Shown one piece after another: positions 1 through 7,823 of a DNA stretch of 35,855 nucleotides. The notes below the pieces were generated by a model. It made no database searches. It saw only the letters and a program-made list of their open reading frames with translations, and was not told the DNA's origin. Origin of the DNA: Actinomycetes bacterium (GTDB lineage Bacteria; Actinomycetota; Acidimicrobiia; Acidimicrobiales; Palsa-688); assembly GCA_021808425.1 (NCBI GenBank), contig JAKBBS010000005.1, positions 5,121 through 40,975 of the forward strand, given 5' to 3'. How positions within the stretch are numbered: position 1 is the first letter of the stretch; each line of letters opens with the position of its first letter. The position numbers and the translations under genes were made by a program.

Positions 1-1163
1 CTCGGCGCGATGCCACTCTGTACGTTGCTATTCGGACTGCTGCCGCCTCCATGAACTAGCCGCTCGAGTCGTTCGATGCGCTCCACCAGCGCCGCCTTGC
101 TCTCGTCGAGGTCCGTTGCGCTGAGGCGGACCAGGGCGACTTCCAGCGTGACTCGTGGGTCGGGCGAGTCGCGCATGTCGATCATCGCCGCCCCGATCAC
201 GTCCATAGCCCGCACTAGTCCGGCAGGCCCGAGGGTTCGGGCGTGACCCTCCACCTCGGCCAGCTCGCTGGGTGCCAGCTGGACGAGCTTGGGGGCCCTC
301 GTCGCCAGAAACCCGTTCCTCAGGTATTCGAGAAGCTCGCTTCCAAGACGGCGCACGTCCAAGCCGGACTGGGCGGCCTCCGCAACCTTGGAAAGTACCC
401 CGGCGGGATCCCGCTCGGCCATAGCCGCTACAACGTCGCCGACTGATCGCGAGTCAGTTTCGATTCCCCCTGCGGCTGCGACCTGGTCCAGTACCGACAG
501 TGCGTCGCGAGCTGATCCGTGACCTCGCCTCACTACGACCTCGACTGCTTCCTGGTCGACGTCCATGCCCGCCCGCGAAGCCACATCGGTTACGAGCGCC
601 GCCAGCGCGTCGGAGCCGAGCAGGTGGAACTCGAAGTGCTGGGTGCGGCTGCGGATCGTGTCGAGGACTTTTTGGGGGTCCGTGGTCGCAAGGACGAAGA
701 TCACGTGCGCCGGCGGCTCCTCGAGAGTCTTGAGTAGGGCACTCGCCGCAGCAGATGTGATCTGATGCACTTCGTCGACGATGTAAACCTTCCACCTTCC
801 GGGGCTGCCGAGGGCCACCCTCGAGAGCAGGTCCCGCATCTCGTCGATACCCCTGTTTGTAGCCGAGTCGAGCTCCTGCACGTCCAGCGACGAGCCGGAG
901 CGGACAGCCTTACAGGACTCACATGTCCCGCAGGGCTCCCCCTCCTGCGGGTTTTCGCAATTGAGGGCCATCGCCAGGATCCGAGCCGTGCTCGTCTTGC
1001 CTGTGCCCCGCGGACCGCTGAAAAGGTAGGCGTGCGCGACCTTCGAGTCTCGCACCGCCGCTCGAAGCACCCTTGTCACGTGCTCCTGGCCGACGACGTC
1101 CACGAAACGCTGTGGCCGGAACCGCCGATAGAGCGCCTGATATGGAACCTCTGCATCAGCCAC
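1..1163 (-). CDS. dnaX: DNA polymerase III subunit gamma/tau (N-terminal part, runs off the window)
   Basis: Clamp-loader ATPase of the replicative polymerase. The reading frame is open from a GTG at 1163 to the left edge, about 387 codons, so the C-terminus is missing. Visible in order: the family N-terminus YQALYRRFRPQRF, VVGQEHV, Walker A GPRGTGKTS (residues 50-58), a zinc-binding set of Cys 69, 78, 81 and 84, the Walker B/DExH motif VYIVDEVH, sensor 1 around FVLATTD, and a lid domain containing GSARDALSVLDQ. No ATG is available upstream, and GTG places the conserved N-terminus seven residues in. The SRP RNA gene lies 92 nt upstream on the same strand, an arrangement common in Actinobacteria. 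No frameshift is seen in the visible part. Confidence 0.95.
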   Translation of the reverse strand, partial: MADAEVPYQALYRRFRPQRFVDVVGQEHVTRVLRAAVRDSKVAHAYLFSGPRGTGKTSTARILAMALNCENPQEGEPCGTCESCKAVRSGSSLDVQELDSATNRGIDEMRDLLSRVALGSPGRWKVYIVDEVHQITSAAASALLKTLEEPPAHVIFVLATTDPQKVLDTIRSRTQHFEFHLLGSDALAALVTDVASRAGMDVDQEAVEVVVRRGHGSARDALSVLDQVAAAGGIETDSRSVGDVVAAMAERDPAGVLSKVAEAAQSGLDVRRLGSELLEYLRNGFLATRAPKLVQLAPSELAEVEGHARTLGPAGLVRAMDVIGAAMIDMRDSPDPRVTLEVALVRLSATDLDESKAALVERIERLERLVHGGGSSPNSNVQSGIAP

Positions 1164-1255
1164 GACGTTGAGCCTAGAAGGTACAGCGCAACCCGGTCGT
1201 CCGAGCGGACCGCCCAAGGCGAAGGCATCCTTCAAAGCCCGGTAGCAGTCGGACG

Positions 1256-1373
1256 CCCGGTGCGACGGTCAGGCGATCTGCGGCACACGAGGCATTCCGC
1301 TGAGAGCTGCTGCCGTCAGGCCCTGACTCGGTTCACGGTGCGACGTTGCGCAGGACCCGACCGCCGCACCCGG
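1256..1373 (-). ncRNA. ffs: Signal recognition particle RNA (4.5S-like, small bacterial type)
   Basis: Read on the minus strand, the apical domain is GTCAGGGCC-TGAC-GGCAGCAGC. This matches the conserved SRP helix 8 with its asymmetric GCAGC side, with a TGAC tetraloop (UNAC type) in place of the common GGAA. The two ends, starting CCGGGTGCGGCGGTC and ending GACCGTCGCACCGGG, pair over about 18 bp with one mismatch and a few G-T pairs. That sets the approximate ends at 1373 and 1256. The RNA is the scaffold for Ffh in targeting membrane proteins. Its position just upstream of dnaX supports the call. The ends are estimated from pairing only. Confidence 0.85.
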
Positions 1374-1420
1374 CGCCCGTTCTGCTCCAGACACGTTAGT
1401 CTAGCGGGAAGCTAACACCT

Positions 1421-1508
1421 GGAGGGGTGCGAGAGCGGCCGAATCGGCACGATTGGAAATCGTGTGAGGGGAAACCCTCCGTGGGTTCAAATCCCACCCT
1501 CTCCGCCA
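1421..1508 (+). tRNA. tRNA-Ser (anticodon GGA)
   Basis: The 7-bp acceptor GGAGGGG pairs with CCTCTCC, followed by discriminator G and an encoded CCA. The anticodon arm is CACGA-TTGGAAA-TCGTG, giving anticodon GGA. A long variable arm (class II tRNA) is present, and the T arm contains GTGGG-TTCAAAT-CCCAC. It decodes UCC and UCU. It is divergent from the ffs and dnaX pair. Confidence 0.97.
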
Positions 1509-1703
1509 GAAAGTCCTGGTCATAGGCTGCATGTACAACGACGCCCAGATGGCTCACCAGTTCCGCCTACCTCAGCTGACAAATCCAGCCGTCTCCCTAC
1601 CCTGGACGACCTGCCCTCCATTTCAGGCTTGGGTGCCCAAAGAGACTCCCCTACATGTTGTTCAGCCATCAAGGTAACTGACGAGAAATCCGAAGAACGC
1701 TAG

Positions 1704-3569
1704 GTGACGCCTGCCGCCGCCGCTCTCGATCGTCGGAGCGTCCGGGCGGGTAGTGAACAGCTTCCATCACGATTCACACGTTTCAGCAGGTTGCTGGTCG
1801 CCGTGCCTGCGATTGTCATCCTCTTCGAGGGTTGGTCTCGCCGCTGGGTTGCCGACGACGCATACATCGATTTCCGTGTGGTTTCGAACCTCGTGAGTGG
1901 CTCCGGGCCCGTGTACAACAGAGGCGAGCGCGTCGAGGTTTACACCGATCCGCTGTGGGTCGGCATCCTTGCTGCATTCCACTGGCTGGCGTTCCTCCCG
2001 GTCCAGTGGTGGGCGGTGCTTCTCGGCTTGTCGTTCTCTATCGCTGGCGTCTGGTGGGGCGGACGAGCAGGCCAGCTTCTCAGCTTGGCAGTTGAACCCC
2101 GCTCACACGCGGTCGAAGGACAGCGTCCTCGGCTCGTCGTTCCACTCGGGATGCTGATGTTCTGCTCGATAGATGCTGCGTGGGATTTTTCCACGTCAGG
2201 GTTGGAAACCGGACTCATTTTCGCCTGGATGGGCGGCTCGTACCTCCTGCTGGTATCTCACACTAACGGTCGGCGCACCTCGACTCGGGCGCTCGTGACA
2301 ACTTCCCTAGTAATGGGCCTGGGTCTCCTGATCCGGCCCGACCTCATTTTGTTCAGCCTGCCATTCCTAGCTGGCCTCATAGCAGTATCGACTACGACTA
2401 CGACGACACGTAGTGCTGCCTGGGGTCGAGCTGCGAGCATTTTGTCCGTTGCAGGTGCACTTCCCCTGCTATACCAGTTGTGGCGGATGGCGTATTTCGC
2501 GATGGTCGTTCCCAACACCGCCTTGGCCAAGACGGCGGCGTCGTCATGGTGGAGTCAGGGATTGCTCTACCTCAGAGATATGATCGACCCCTACCTACTT
2601 TGGATACCGCTGTGCCTCGCCGCAGTGGTGTTGGTCCGTCGAATCGGCCGCCTAGCCGCGGATAGACAATACCGTCTCACGCTCGTGGTGGCCGCACCGC
2701 TAATCGGCGCACTAATAGACGGTGGCTACGTGGTGAGGGTGGGCGGTGACTTCATGCATGCCCGGATGCTCCTACCGGCCGTCTTCGGTATCGGTCTTAC
2801 GTTCTGGGTGTCGCTACGAACAGCCGCCCAGATATCTCTGGCGAGCGTCGCCTGCTGCTGGTCGGTAACTGCAATCGCCTTACTCCACTACCCGCAACGG
2901 TCGACGATCATCAATGGCATCGCCAATGAGCGGGCCTGGTACATCAACCAGTCCTCCAATCCGCACCCGGTGACGCCCGACGAGTTCACGCTCGGAACCT
3001 TCGAGCAGGTGGGAATAACGCTGAACAGGGCGGCACGCACGCCAGTACCCGCCTCTCAGGCAATATTGCTGCTCAGCGGTCAGCAAGGAAACGCCTCCGT
3101 GCAGGCTTTGGTGCCTAGGATTTTGCCCGAAGTAGTCATTGCTCCTGTTGCTAACGTCGGACTTGCCGGCCCGGCGGCCGGACCAAATGTCTACATCTAC
3201 GATGAGCTATCGCTTTCGAATCCGGTCGGCAGCCACCTACGCGAGCTCTACCGGATAAGGCCCGGCCACTCCCAAGAGGCGCCGATCGTCTGGATGGACG
3301 CACGTTTTCTTCCTGCGTCTGAGGACTACGTTCTGCCTGTGAGACCGACGGTAAACGCACCTGTTCCCCAACCTGACCAGGCGCAAGTTGAAGCAGCGCG
3401 AGCCGCATTGTCGTGCGGCGAAATGAGCCGATACCTGCGAGCAATAGACAGTCCGCTGACGCTCCACCGGATGGTCTCAAACCTGCTCGGGGCGATTGGA
3501 TTCACGACGTTTCGTATAAATCCAATTCCCGCTCGAGCCGCCAAGGAAGCTTGTCGGGCATCAAAATGA
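1704..3569 (+). CDS. AftB-like GT-C membrane glycosyltransferase (predicted arabinofuranosyltransferase family)
   Basis: A 621-residue polytopic membrane protein. The first loop after the N-terminal membrane segment carries ADDAYIDFRVVSNLV, then GSGPVYNRGERVEVYTDPLW. This is the pattern of the mycobacterial AftB family, whose GT-C enzymes use a polyprenyl-phosphate sugar donor and a catalytic acidic pair in the first external loop. About ten hydrophobic segments follow to roughly residue 400, then a soluble C-terminal domain of about 220 residues. The start is a GTG with only a weak purine-rich stretch ahead of it, so the exact N-terminus is uncertain. A run of six Thr near residue 230 is encoded by an ACT/ACG tract. 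The gene stands alone between tRNA-Ser and a pseudogene. Family assignment is good; the sugar and acceptor are unknown. Confidence 0.7.
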   Translation: MTPAAAALDRRSVRAGSEQLPSRFTRFSRLLVAVPAIVILFEGWSRRWVADDAYIDFRVVSNLVSGSGPVYNRGERVEVYTDPLWVGILAAFHWLAFLPVQWWAVLLGLSFSIAGVWWGGRAGQLLSLAVEPRSHAVEGQRPRLVVPLGMLMFCSIDAAWDFSTSGLETGLIFAWMGGSYLLLVSHTNGRRTSTRALVTTSLVMGLGLLIRPDLILFSLPFLAGLIAVSTTTTTTRSAAWGRAASILSVAGALPLLYQLWRMAYFAMVVPNTALAKTAASSWWSQGLLYLRDMIDPYLLWIPLCLAAVVLVRRIGRLAADRQYRLTLVVAAPLIGALIDGGYVVRVGGDFMHARMLLPAVFGIGLTFWVSLRTAAQISLASVACCWSVTAIALLHYPQRSTIINGIANERAWYINQSSNPHPVTPDEFTLGTFEQVGITLNRAARTPVPASQAILLLSGQQGNASVQALVPRILPEVVIAPVANVGLAGPAAGPNVYIYDELSLSNPVGSHLRELYRIRPGHSQEAPIVWMDARFLPASEDYVLPVRPTVNAPVPQPDQAQVEAARAALSCGEMSRYLRAIDSPLTLHRMVSNLLGAIGFTTFRINPIPARAAKEACRASK

Positions 3570-3612
3570 CCTCTAGCCATCGCCGTCCGCCGGGACGCCG
3601 AAGGCTCGGGGA

Positions 3613-4023
3613 ATGGTGCCGCGCCTTCGCCAGGTGGCCCTCGCCGTCCGGTAGCTGCAACCCGTCGCTGGCGCCTTGGGGGAGGCTTTCGGCTGGACGG
3701 AACCTTTCCAGGACCCGGGCGTGGGGGAGTTTCGGCCTGCAGAACGCCGTCTTCACCGCAGGTGACACCTTCGTCGAGGTCGTCTCGCCGGTCCGAGAGG
3801 GCACAACGGCCGGCCGCTACCTAGAGCGGCGCGGGGGCGACACTGGTTACATGGCGATATTCCAAGTCGCCGGCACCCACCTCCGCCCGAGGGACGTCCC
3901 CGGCGCGATCGTTTCGATCGACTGGGCGGACCCTCCGGGATCGTGGCGCTGGGCCGGGCCGGCCTGGACGGGGGCGGCAGCGCCGCACGACATCGTCGGT
4001 CCCGAAAAAAGACTGTGCGTGTA
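3613..4023 (+). pseudogene. Decayed VOC (glyoxalase/bleomycin-resistance family) gene
   Basis: The start reads MVPRLRQVALAVR in the frame of the ATG at 3613, but codon 14 is TAG (3652-3654). That frame continues as GALGEAFGWTEPFQDPGVGEF, then shifts at TTT 3730-3732. The next frame continues with GLQNAVFTAGDTFVEVVSP and TGYMAIFQV. It then jumps to THLRPRDVPGAIVSIDWADP, skipping the middle of the fold (about 25 residues by comparison with the usual VOC layout). So one nonsense mutation, one single-base shift and one internal deletion are visible. VOC proteins are small metal-dependent lyases, dioxygenases or isomerases; the original function cannot be told. The 204-codon frame covering much of this stretch is an artefact of the shift. 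Confidence 0.75.
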
Positions 4024-4058
4024 ATTGCACGACAACTGTACAAGTATACGCACAGTCT
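4010..4058. repeat. 11-bp inverted repeat flanking a 27-bp AT-richer spacer
   Basis: AGACTGTGCGT at 4010-4020 is perfectly mirrored by ACGCACAGTCT at 4048-4058, and a few more pairs extend inward. It sits directly behind the decayed VOC gene and about 110 bp before the convergent DinB-like gene, in 145 bp with no reading frame of interest. It could be a transcription terminator hairpin without a T-run or the remains of a small mobile element. Neither is shown. Confidence 0.5.
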
Positions 4059-4168
4059 GTCATCTCGACGAGGAGGAGGGACCGGGAAGAAAAGTCAGCA
4101 CAAGGTCTTGACCCCGGCGGCGGATCGCAACCGCACCGACGGTCCAGTGCATCGGGAGGCTCCACGTT

Positions 4169-4807
4169 CTAGCTGTCCCCGAGCGATGCCAAGGGGTCAC
4201 GTCCCATGAAAGCGACAAGGTGTTCCCAGTCGTCGGCGTCGGCACGTGGCTTCACCTCCGGCCCGAACGGCGCTCCGGGTTCGACCATGTCCCGGTACTG
4301 CGGTTTGATCATCGCCCGAGCCCCCTCGAGCGCCGGCAAGGCGAGCGACGCGTCCAATCTATGGATCTGCCCCGTGGCTTTGGCCAAGTCCCAGGCGTGT
4401 GCCGCCAGCTCCGCCAAGTACATGTCCACCAGGGTCGCACCTGTGTACACCTCACCCCACGGCATGCTGAATGACGACGCCAACCCCGAGTCGTCCGCCC
4501 ACGCCTCATTCGCCTCTCCCGCTACACGCCGCAACTCACCGGGCGCGTCGGAGAGCTCGACGTGAGGCGACACATCTCCCGGCGGAGGAGACTCCCCCCG
4601 GCCGAGCGCAGCCGCACGACGACCCGCCTCGACAAGGTGGTCGATAAGAGCAGCCACGTCGTACTTGGGGCACGGCGTCGGGTCGCCGAGATGGGCGGTC
4701 CCGATACCTGAAATGATTACCGCTGCGTTCTCGTAGGAATCGTAAAGCGAGCTTCTCCTGTCAAAGTCGGCCACTCCGCTGCGATCTCCCTTCGATGCGA
4801 CACGCAA
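4169..4807 (-). CDS. TIGR03086-family DinB-like protein (maleylpyruvate isomerase N-terminal-like, metal binding)
   Basis: A 212-residue soluble protein. After a variable leader it has the family pattern: a four-helix DinB-like domain, GDPTPCPKYDVAALIDHLV near residues 41-59 (the TPCxxWdV-type region), and later LAELAAHAWDLAKATGQ near residues 131-147, whose His and Asp match the family's conserved positions. Related proteins are mycothiol-dependent enzymes or of unknown role. The given start is TTG at 4807. A GTG at 4774, giving VADFDRRSS, is an in-frame alternative that removes 11 poorly conserved residues. It is divergent from the methyltransferase gene. The substrate is unknown. Confidence 0.75.
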   Translation of the reverse strand: MRVASKGDRSGVADFDRRSSLYDSYENAAVIISGIGTAHLGDPTPCPKYDVAALIDHLVEAGRRAAALGRGESPPPGDVSPHVELSDAPGELRRVAGEANEAWADDSGLASSFSMPWGEVYTGATLVDMYLAELAAHAWDLAKATGQIHRLDASLALPALEGARAMIKPQYRDMVEPGAPFGPEVKPRADADDWEHLVAFMGRDPLASLGDS

Positions 4808-4883
4808 ACCATAGCGGCCGCCAACCTCGCTTCAACATGAGAATCAACGTCGTCGACACGTCACGCAACTGCGCGTACCTGCT

Positions 4884-5651
4884 ATGCCAATAGACATGAC
4901 CGGCGACACTCCGATCGACCTCGCCGAGCATCGCCTCCGTACACGAGAAGCCTACGATCGGCTCGCAGGGGTCTGGGCCGAGACCACCGATGACGGCCCG
5001 TGGAACGGTCACCTCGAACGACCGGCCCTTCGATCACTCGTGCCGCCTTGCTTGCGAGGCGCCACCATCTTGGACGCGGGATGCGGCTCGGGTGCCCAAG
5101 CCGAATGGCTCCTGGCCCAGGGGGCGAGTGTGATCGGCCTGGATCTCAGCGGCGCAATGGTAACCCAAGCCAAGCACCGCTGCTCCGACTCGGACCGGGG
5201 CAGCTTCTTCGTCGCCGACCTGGCCTCTCCTCTGCCGCTTGTCCCAGATTCAGTCGACGGGGTCACCTGCTCACTCGCCTTGCACTACCTGCGCGATTGG
5301 TCCGTCGCCCTCGAATCGTTCGCCCGGATCCTCCGACCCGATGGTTGGGTAGTCCTCTCGCTCGACCACCCGTTCGCTGCGCCCCTAGCTTCGCAGCACG
5401 GTAGGTACTTCGACACCGAGCTCGTCAGTGACACCTGGCAGAAAGCCGACGTCCAAGTCACCCAACACTTCTGGCGCAGACCCTTATCGGCAACGGTCGA
5501 CGCGTTCGCGAGCGCCGGATTCGCTGTAGACCGGGTCGTCGAAGCGCGGCCATCGAGGGCGGCCATCGAACGCTTCCCTGAAGAACTGACCGAGCTGGAC
5601 GCTGTGCCGACGTTCATCGTGTACCGCCTTCGCGTGGCACCGGCCACATGA
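4884..5651 (+). CDS. Class I SAM-dependent methyltransferase
   Basis: A 255-residue protein of the Methyltransf_11 type. Motif I is ILDAGCGSGAQAEWLL (residues about 62-77), the acidic end of strand 2 is VIGLDLSGAMV, motif II is DSVDGVTCSLALHYLRDW, and motif III is ILRPDGWVVLSLDHPF. The N-terminus, REAYDRLAGVWAE, is usual for small-molecule methyltransferases. The substrate cannot be inferred. ATG 4884 and ATG 4896 are both possible starts. It is divergent from the DinB-like gene (76-bp gap) and convergent with kynU. The 75-bp gap to kynU holds only a short CCACG/CGTGG hairpin at 5684-5700. Confidence 0.9.
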   Translation: MPIDMTGDTPIDLAEHRLRTREAYDRLAGVWAETTDDGPWNGHLERPALRSLVPPCLRGATILDAGCGSGAQAEWLLAQGASVIGLDLSGAMVTQAKHRCSDSDRGSFFVADLASPLPLVPDSVDGVTCSLALHYLRDWSVALESFARILRPDGWVVLSLDHPFAAPLASQHGRYFDTELVSDTWQKADVQVTQHFWRRPLSATVDAFASAGFAVDRVVEARPSRAAIERFPEELTELDAVPTFIVYRLRVAPAT

Positions 5652-5726
5652 GACACGACTTACCTCCATCGAGCGGTCCAGGTCCACGATATGCACGTGG
5701 CTCGCAGCACCGAAACCCGCCTAATT

Positions 5727-6968
5727 TTAAAGCTCAGAGCGTAGCGCCGCCAGGCCTCGGTAAACCTCGGCGAAGCTGGTGCTGAGCGGCGCCAGCCCTA
5801 TCCTGATCCCGTCGGGGGATCGGAAGTCGGGGATCACTCCACGCTTCCAGAGGCGCTCGTTGACAGCCCGGAAGTCAGGGCGTCGAAGTGTCACGTGGCC
5901 TCCGCGTCGATCGGGATCACGCGGCGACGCTACCGCCACCCCCTCGGGCACGAGCCATGCGTCCGCCAACTCCAAGGCAAAAGTAGTGAGAGCAACCGAC
6001 TTTCTTCTCACCGCTTCGATCCCCGCCTCCTCGAGATGGCCTAACGCGACCCCGAGTGCCACCATCGACAGCACATGCGGCGTGCCGCTCAGCAGCGATC
6101 TCATGCCCGCAGTCGGCTCGTAGCCTGCGCCCATGGCAAACGGCTCGACGCTTCCGAGCCAACCCCAGATCGGCTGGCGAAACGATCCCTGATGCGCCCG
6201 CCGCACGTAGGCGAACGCCGGGGACCCGGGACCGCCGTTTAGGTACTTGTAGGTGCAGCCGGCCGCGAGATCGACGTCCCAGTCGTCGAGACATATCGGC
6301 ACCGATCCCACCGAGTGGCTGACATCCCATAGCACCAGGGCGCCGGCCCGGTGCGCTATCGCCGTGAGGGCGGCTGCATCCGCTATCCACGCGGAGCGGT
6401 AGGAGACATGGCTGGCGACTACCAGTGCCACGTCGCCGTCGACAGCTCCGGCAACCTGATCGGGGGTCAAGCCTGCGCCCGGGTCTGTCTCCACCCAGCG
6501 CAGCGTGCACCCACGCTCTGCTGCGATTCCCTCGAGTAGGTAGCGGTCGGTCGGGAAATTGTCGGTATCGACTATGATCGAGCGTCTGCCGGGGCGCGCA
6601 TCCAGCGCCGCCCTCGCCAACTTGTAGACAAGCACGCTCGTCGACTCTCCGACTATCACCTGCCCAGCGCCAGCTCCAAGGGCTGCCGCACCTATCCGGT
6701 CGCCCAGGGCTTCGGGCATGCTCATCCAGCTTTCGTCCCACCCGCGGATCAGACGGCCACCCCACTGCTCGCCGACGAAATTTGCCATCGCCTCGTTGAC
6801 GCCTTTGGCGACACGCCCGAGCGAGTTGCCGTCCAGGTACGCGACGACGTCGGGGGGCAGCGGCTCGAAACGCTCCAGCCATCCACGAAGCGGGTCCTCC
6901 GCATCAGCGCGCGCGGCCCGCTCTGCAAATCGGTCGTCGTCAAGGTTGGCGGTGACGGTCTCGCTCAG
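5727..6968 (-). CDS. kynU: Kynureninase, predicted CTG start
   Basis: A PLP enzyme that splits kynurenine (or 3-hydroxykynurenine) into anthranilate and alanine. It carries YLDGNSLGRV near residues 44-53, a phosphate-binding stretch around GESTSVLVYKLA, DVSHSVGSVP, and the PLP lysine in CTYKYLNGGPGSPAF (Lys 241 in this numbering). With the CTG the protein has 413 residues, the usual family length. The frame has no ATG, GTG or TTG between the kynA region and Met 61, which would cut off the LDGNSLG motif. The only upstream ATG (7115) adds 49 unfamily-like residues lying inside kynA. CTG 6968-6966 overlaps the kynA TGA as CTGA and follows GAGG at a suitable distance. So translation is probably coupled from kynA through a rare CTG start. 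Confidence 0.9.
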   Translation of the reverse strand: MSETVTANLDDDRFAERAARADAEDPLRGWLERFEPLPPDVVAYLDGNSLGRVAKGVNEAMANFVGEQWGGRLIRGWDESWMSMPEALGDRIGAAALGAGAGQVIVGESTSVLVYKLARAALDARPGRRSIIVDTDNFPTDRYLLEGIAAERGCTLRWVETDPGAGLTPDQVAGAVDGDVALVVASHVSYRSAWIADAAALTAIAHRAGALVLWDVSHSVGSVPICLDDWDVDLAAGCTYKYLNGGPGSPAFAYVRRAHQGSFRQPIWGWLGSVEPFAMGAGYEPTAGMRSLLSGTPHVLSMVALGVALGHLEEAGIEAVRRKSVALTTFALELADAWLVPEGVAVASPRDPDRRGGHVTLRRPDFRAVNERLWKRGVIPDFRSPDGIRIGLAPLSTSFAEVYRGLAALRSEL

Positions 6969-7807
6969 TGCCCGACCTCGCTTCGAAGAGCGTAAAGCTC
7001 GGGGAAGAAGCTCAGGTCGAGGGCGGCTCGCAGGAACCCGATGCCGCTGGAGCCGCCGGTCCCGGTCTGATCGCCGATAGTTCGGCGCACCGTCGAAAGG
7101 TGGCGGAAACGCCACAACTGGAAGTTGTCCTCCACGTCGACGAGTGCCTCGCAGATCTCGTAGGCCTCCCAGTCGCGTTTCGGATCACGGTAAAGGTCGG
7201 ACATGACCCCTACAAGGTCGGGGACGAGCCGCCACGGCTCGGTTACGACGCGACCGAGCACAGCGTCTGGAATCGGGTAGGCGCGCCTGGCCAGGTAGCG
7301 AAGGAACTCGTCGTAGAGAGTCGGTTCGCCGAGAAGCGCCGCAAGGAGTTCCTGCGCCTTGCGGTCGTGGTCGAAGAGCGTCACCATTTGCGCCGACTTG
7401 TTGCCGAGGACGAATTCGACCGCCCGGTACTGCCACGACTGGAAACCGGAGGACGTCCCGAGCTGGCTCCGGAACTGCGCGTACTCCGTCGGGGTGAGCG
7501 TCGCAAGGACCGACCACTGCTCGCTCAACTGGTGCTGGACGTGTTTGACCCTCGATAGGGCTTTGAGCGCGGGACCCACCGAATCCTCGATGAGACATTT
7601 ACGGGCGTAGAGCAATTCGTGCAGCACCAGCTTCAGCCACAACTCCGAGGTCTGGTGCTGGATGATGAAGAGCAGCTCGTCATGGTTGACCGGCCGGCTC
7701 AAAGGGTGCTGCGCCGCGAGAAGCTGATCCAGATGGAGGTACTCGCCGTAGGACATCTCGACGCGCAGGTTCGTTATTCCCGCTTCGATCGGCCGCTCGC
7801 TGCTCAA
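6965..7807 (-). CDS. kynA: Tryptophan 2,3-dioxygenase
   Basis: A haem dioxygenase that opens the indole ring of L-tryptophan to give N-formylkynurenine, the first step of the kynurenine pathway. The 280-residue length is typical. Family signatures: MSYGEYLHLDQLLAAQHPLS, HDELLFIIQHQTSELWLKL (substrate-site His, Phe and Arg region), GFQSWQYRAVEFVLGNK, and WRFRHLSTVRRTIG with the proximal haem His. After this come TGTGGSSG and a short C-terminal helix ending FFPELYALRSEVGH. The start is TTG at 7807 behind GAAGGGGG. It lies 16 nt after the upstream membrane-protein gene, and its stop overlaps the kynU start. Confidence 0.95.
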   Translation of the reverse strand: MSSERPIEAGITNLRVEMSYGEYLHLDQLLAAQHPLSRPVNHDELLFIIQHQTSELWLKLVLHELLYARKCLIEDSVGPALKALSRVKHVQHQLSEQWSVLATLTPTEYAQFRSQLGTSSGFQSWQYRAVEFVLGNKSAQMVTLFDHDRKAQELLAALLGEPTLYDEFLRYLARRAYPIPDAVLGRVVTEPWRLVPDLVGVMSDLYRDPKRDWEAYEICEALVDVEDNFQLWRFRHLSTVRRTIGDQTGTGGSSGIGFLRAALDLSFFPELYALRSEVGH

Positions 7808-7823
7808 CCCGCCCCCTTCTCCG

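Noticed and set aside
765..1415. A 216-codon plus-strand frame
   Set aside because: It is antisense to dnaX and ffs and has no family likeness.
3413..4024. A 203-codon open frame as an intact gene
   Set aside because: It starts inside the glycosyltransferase gene, and its recognisable part is a frameshifted VOC fragment with a deletion.
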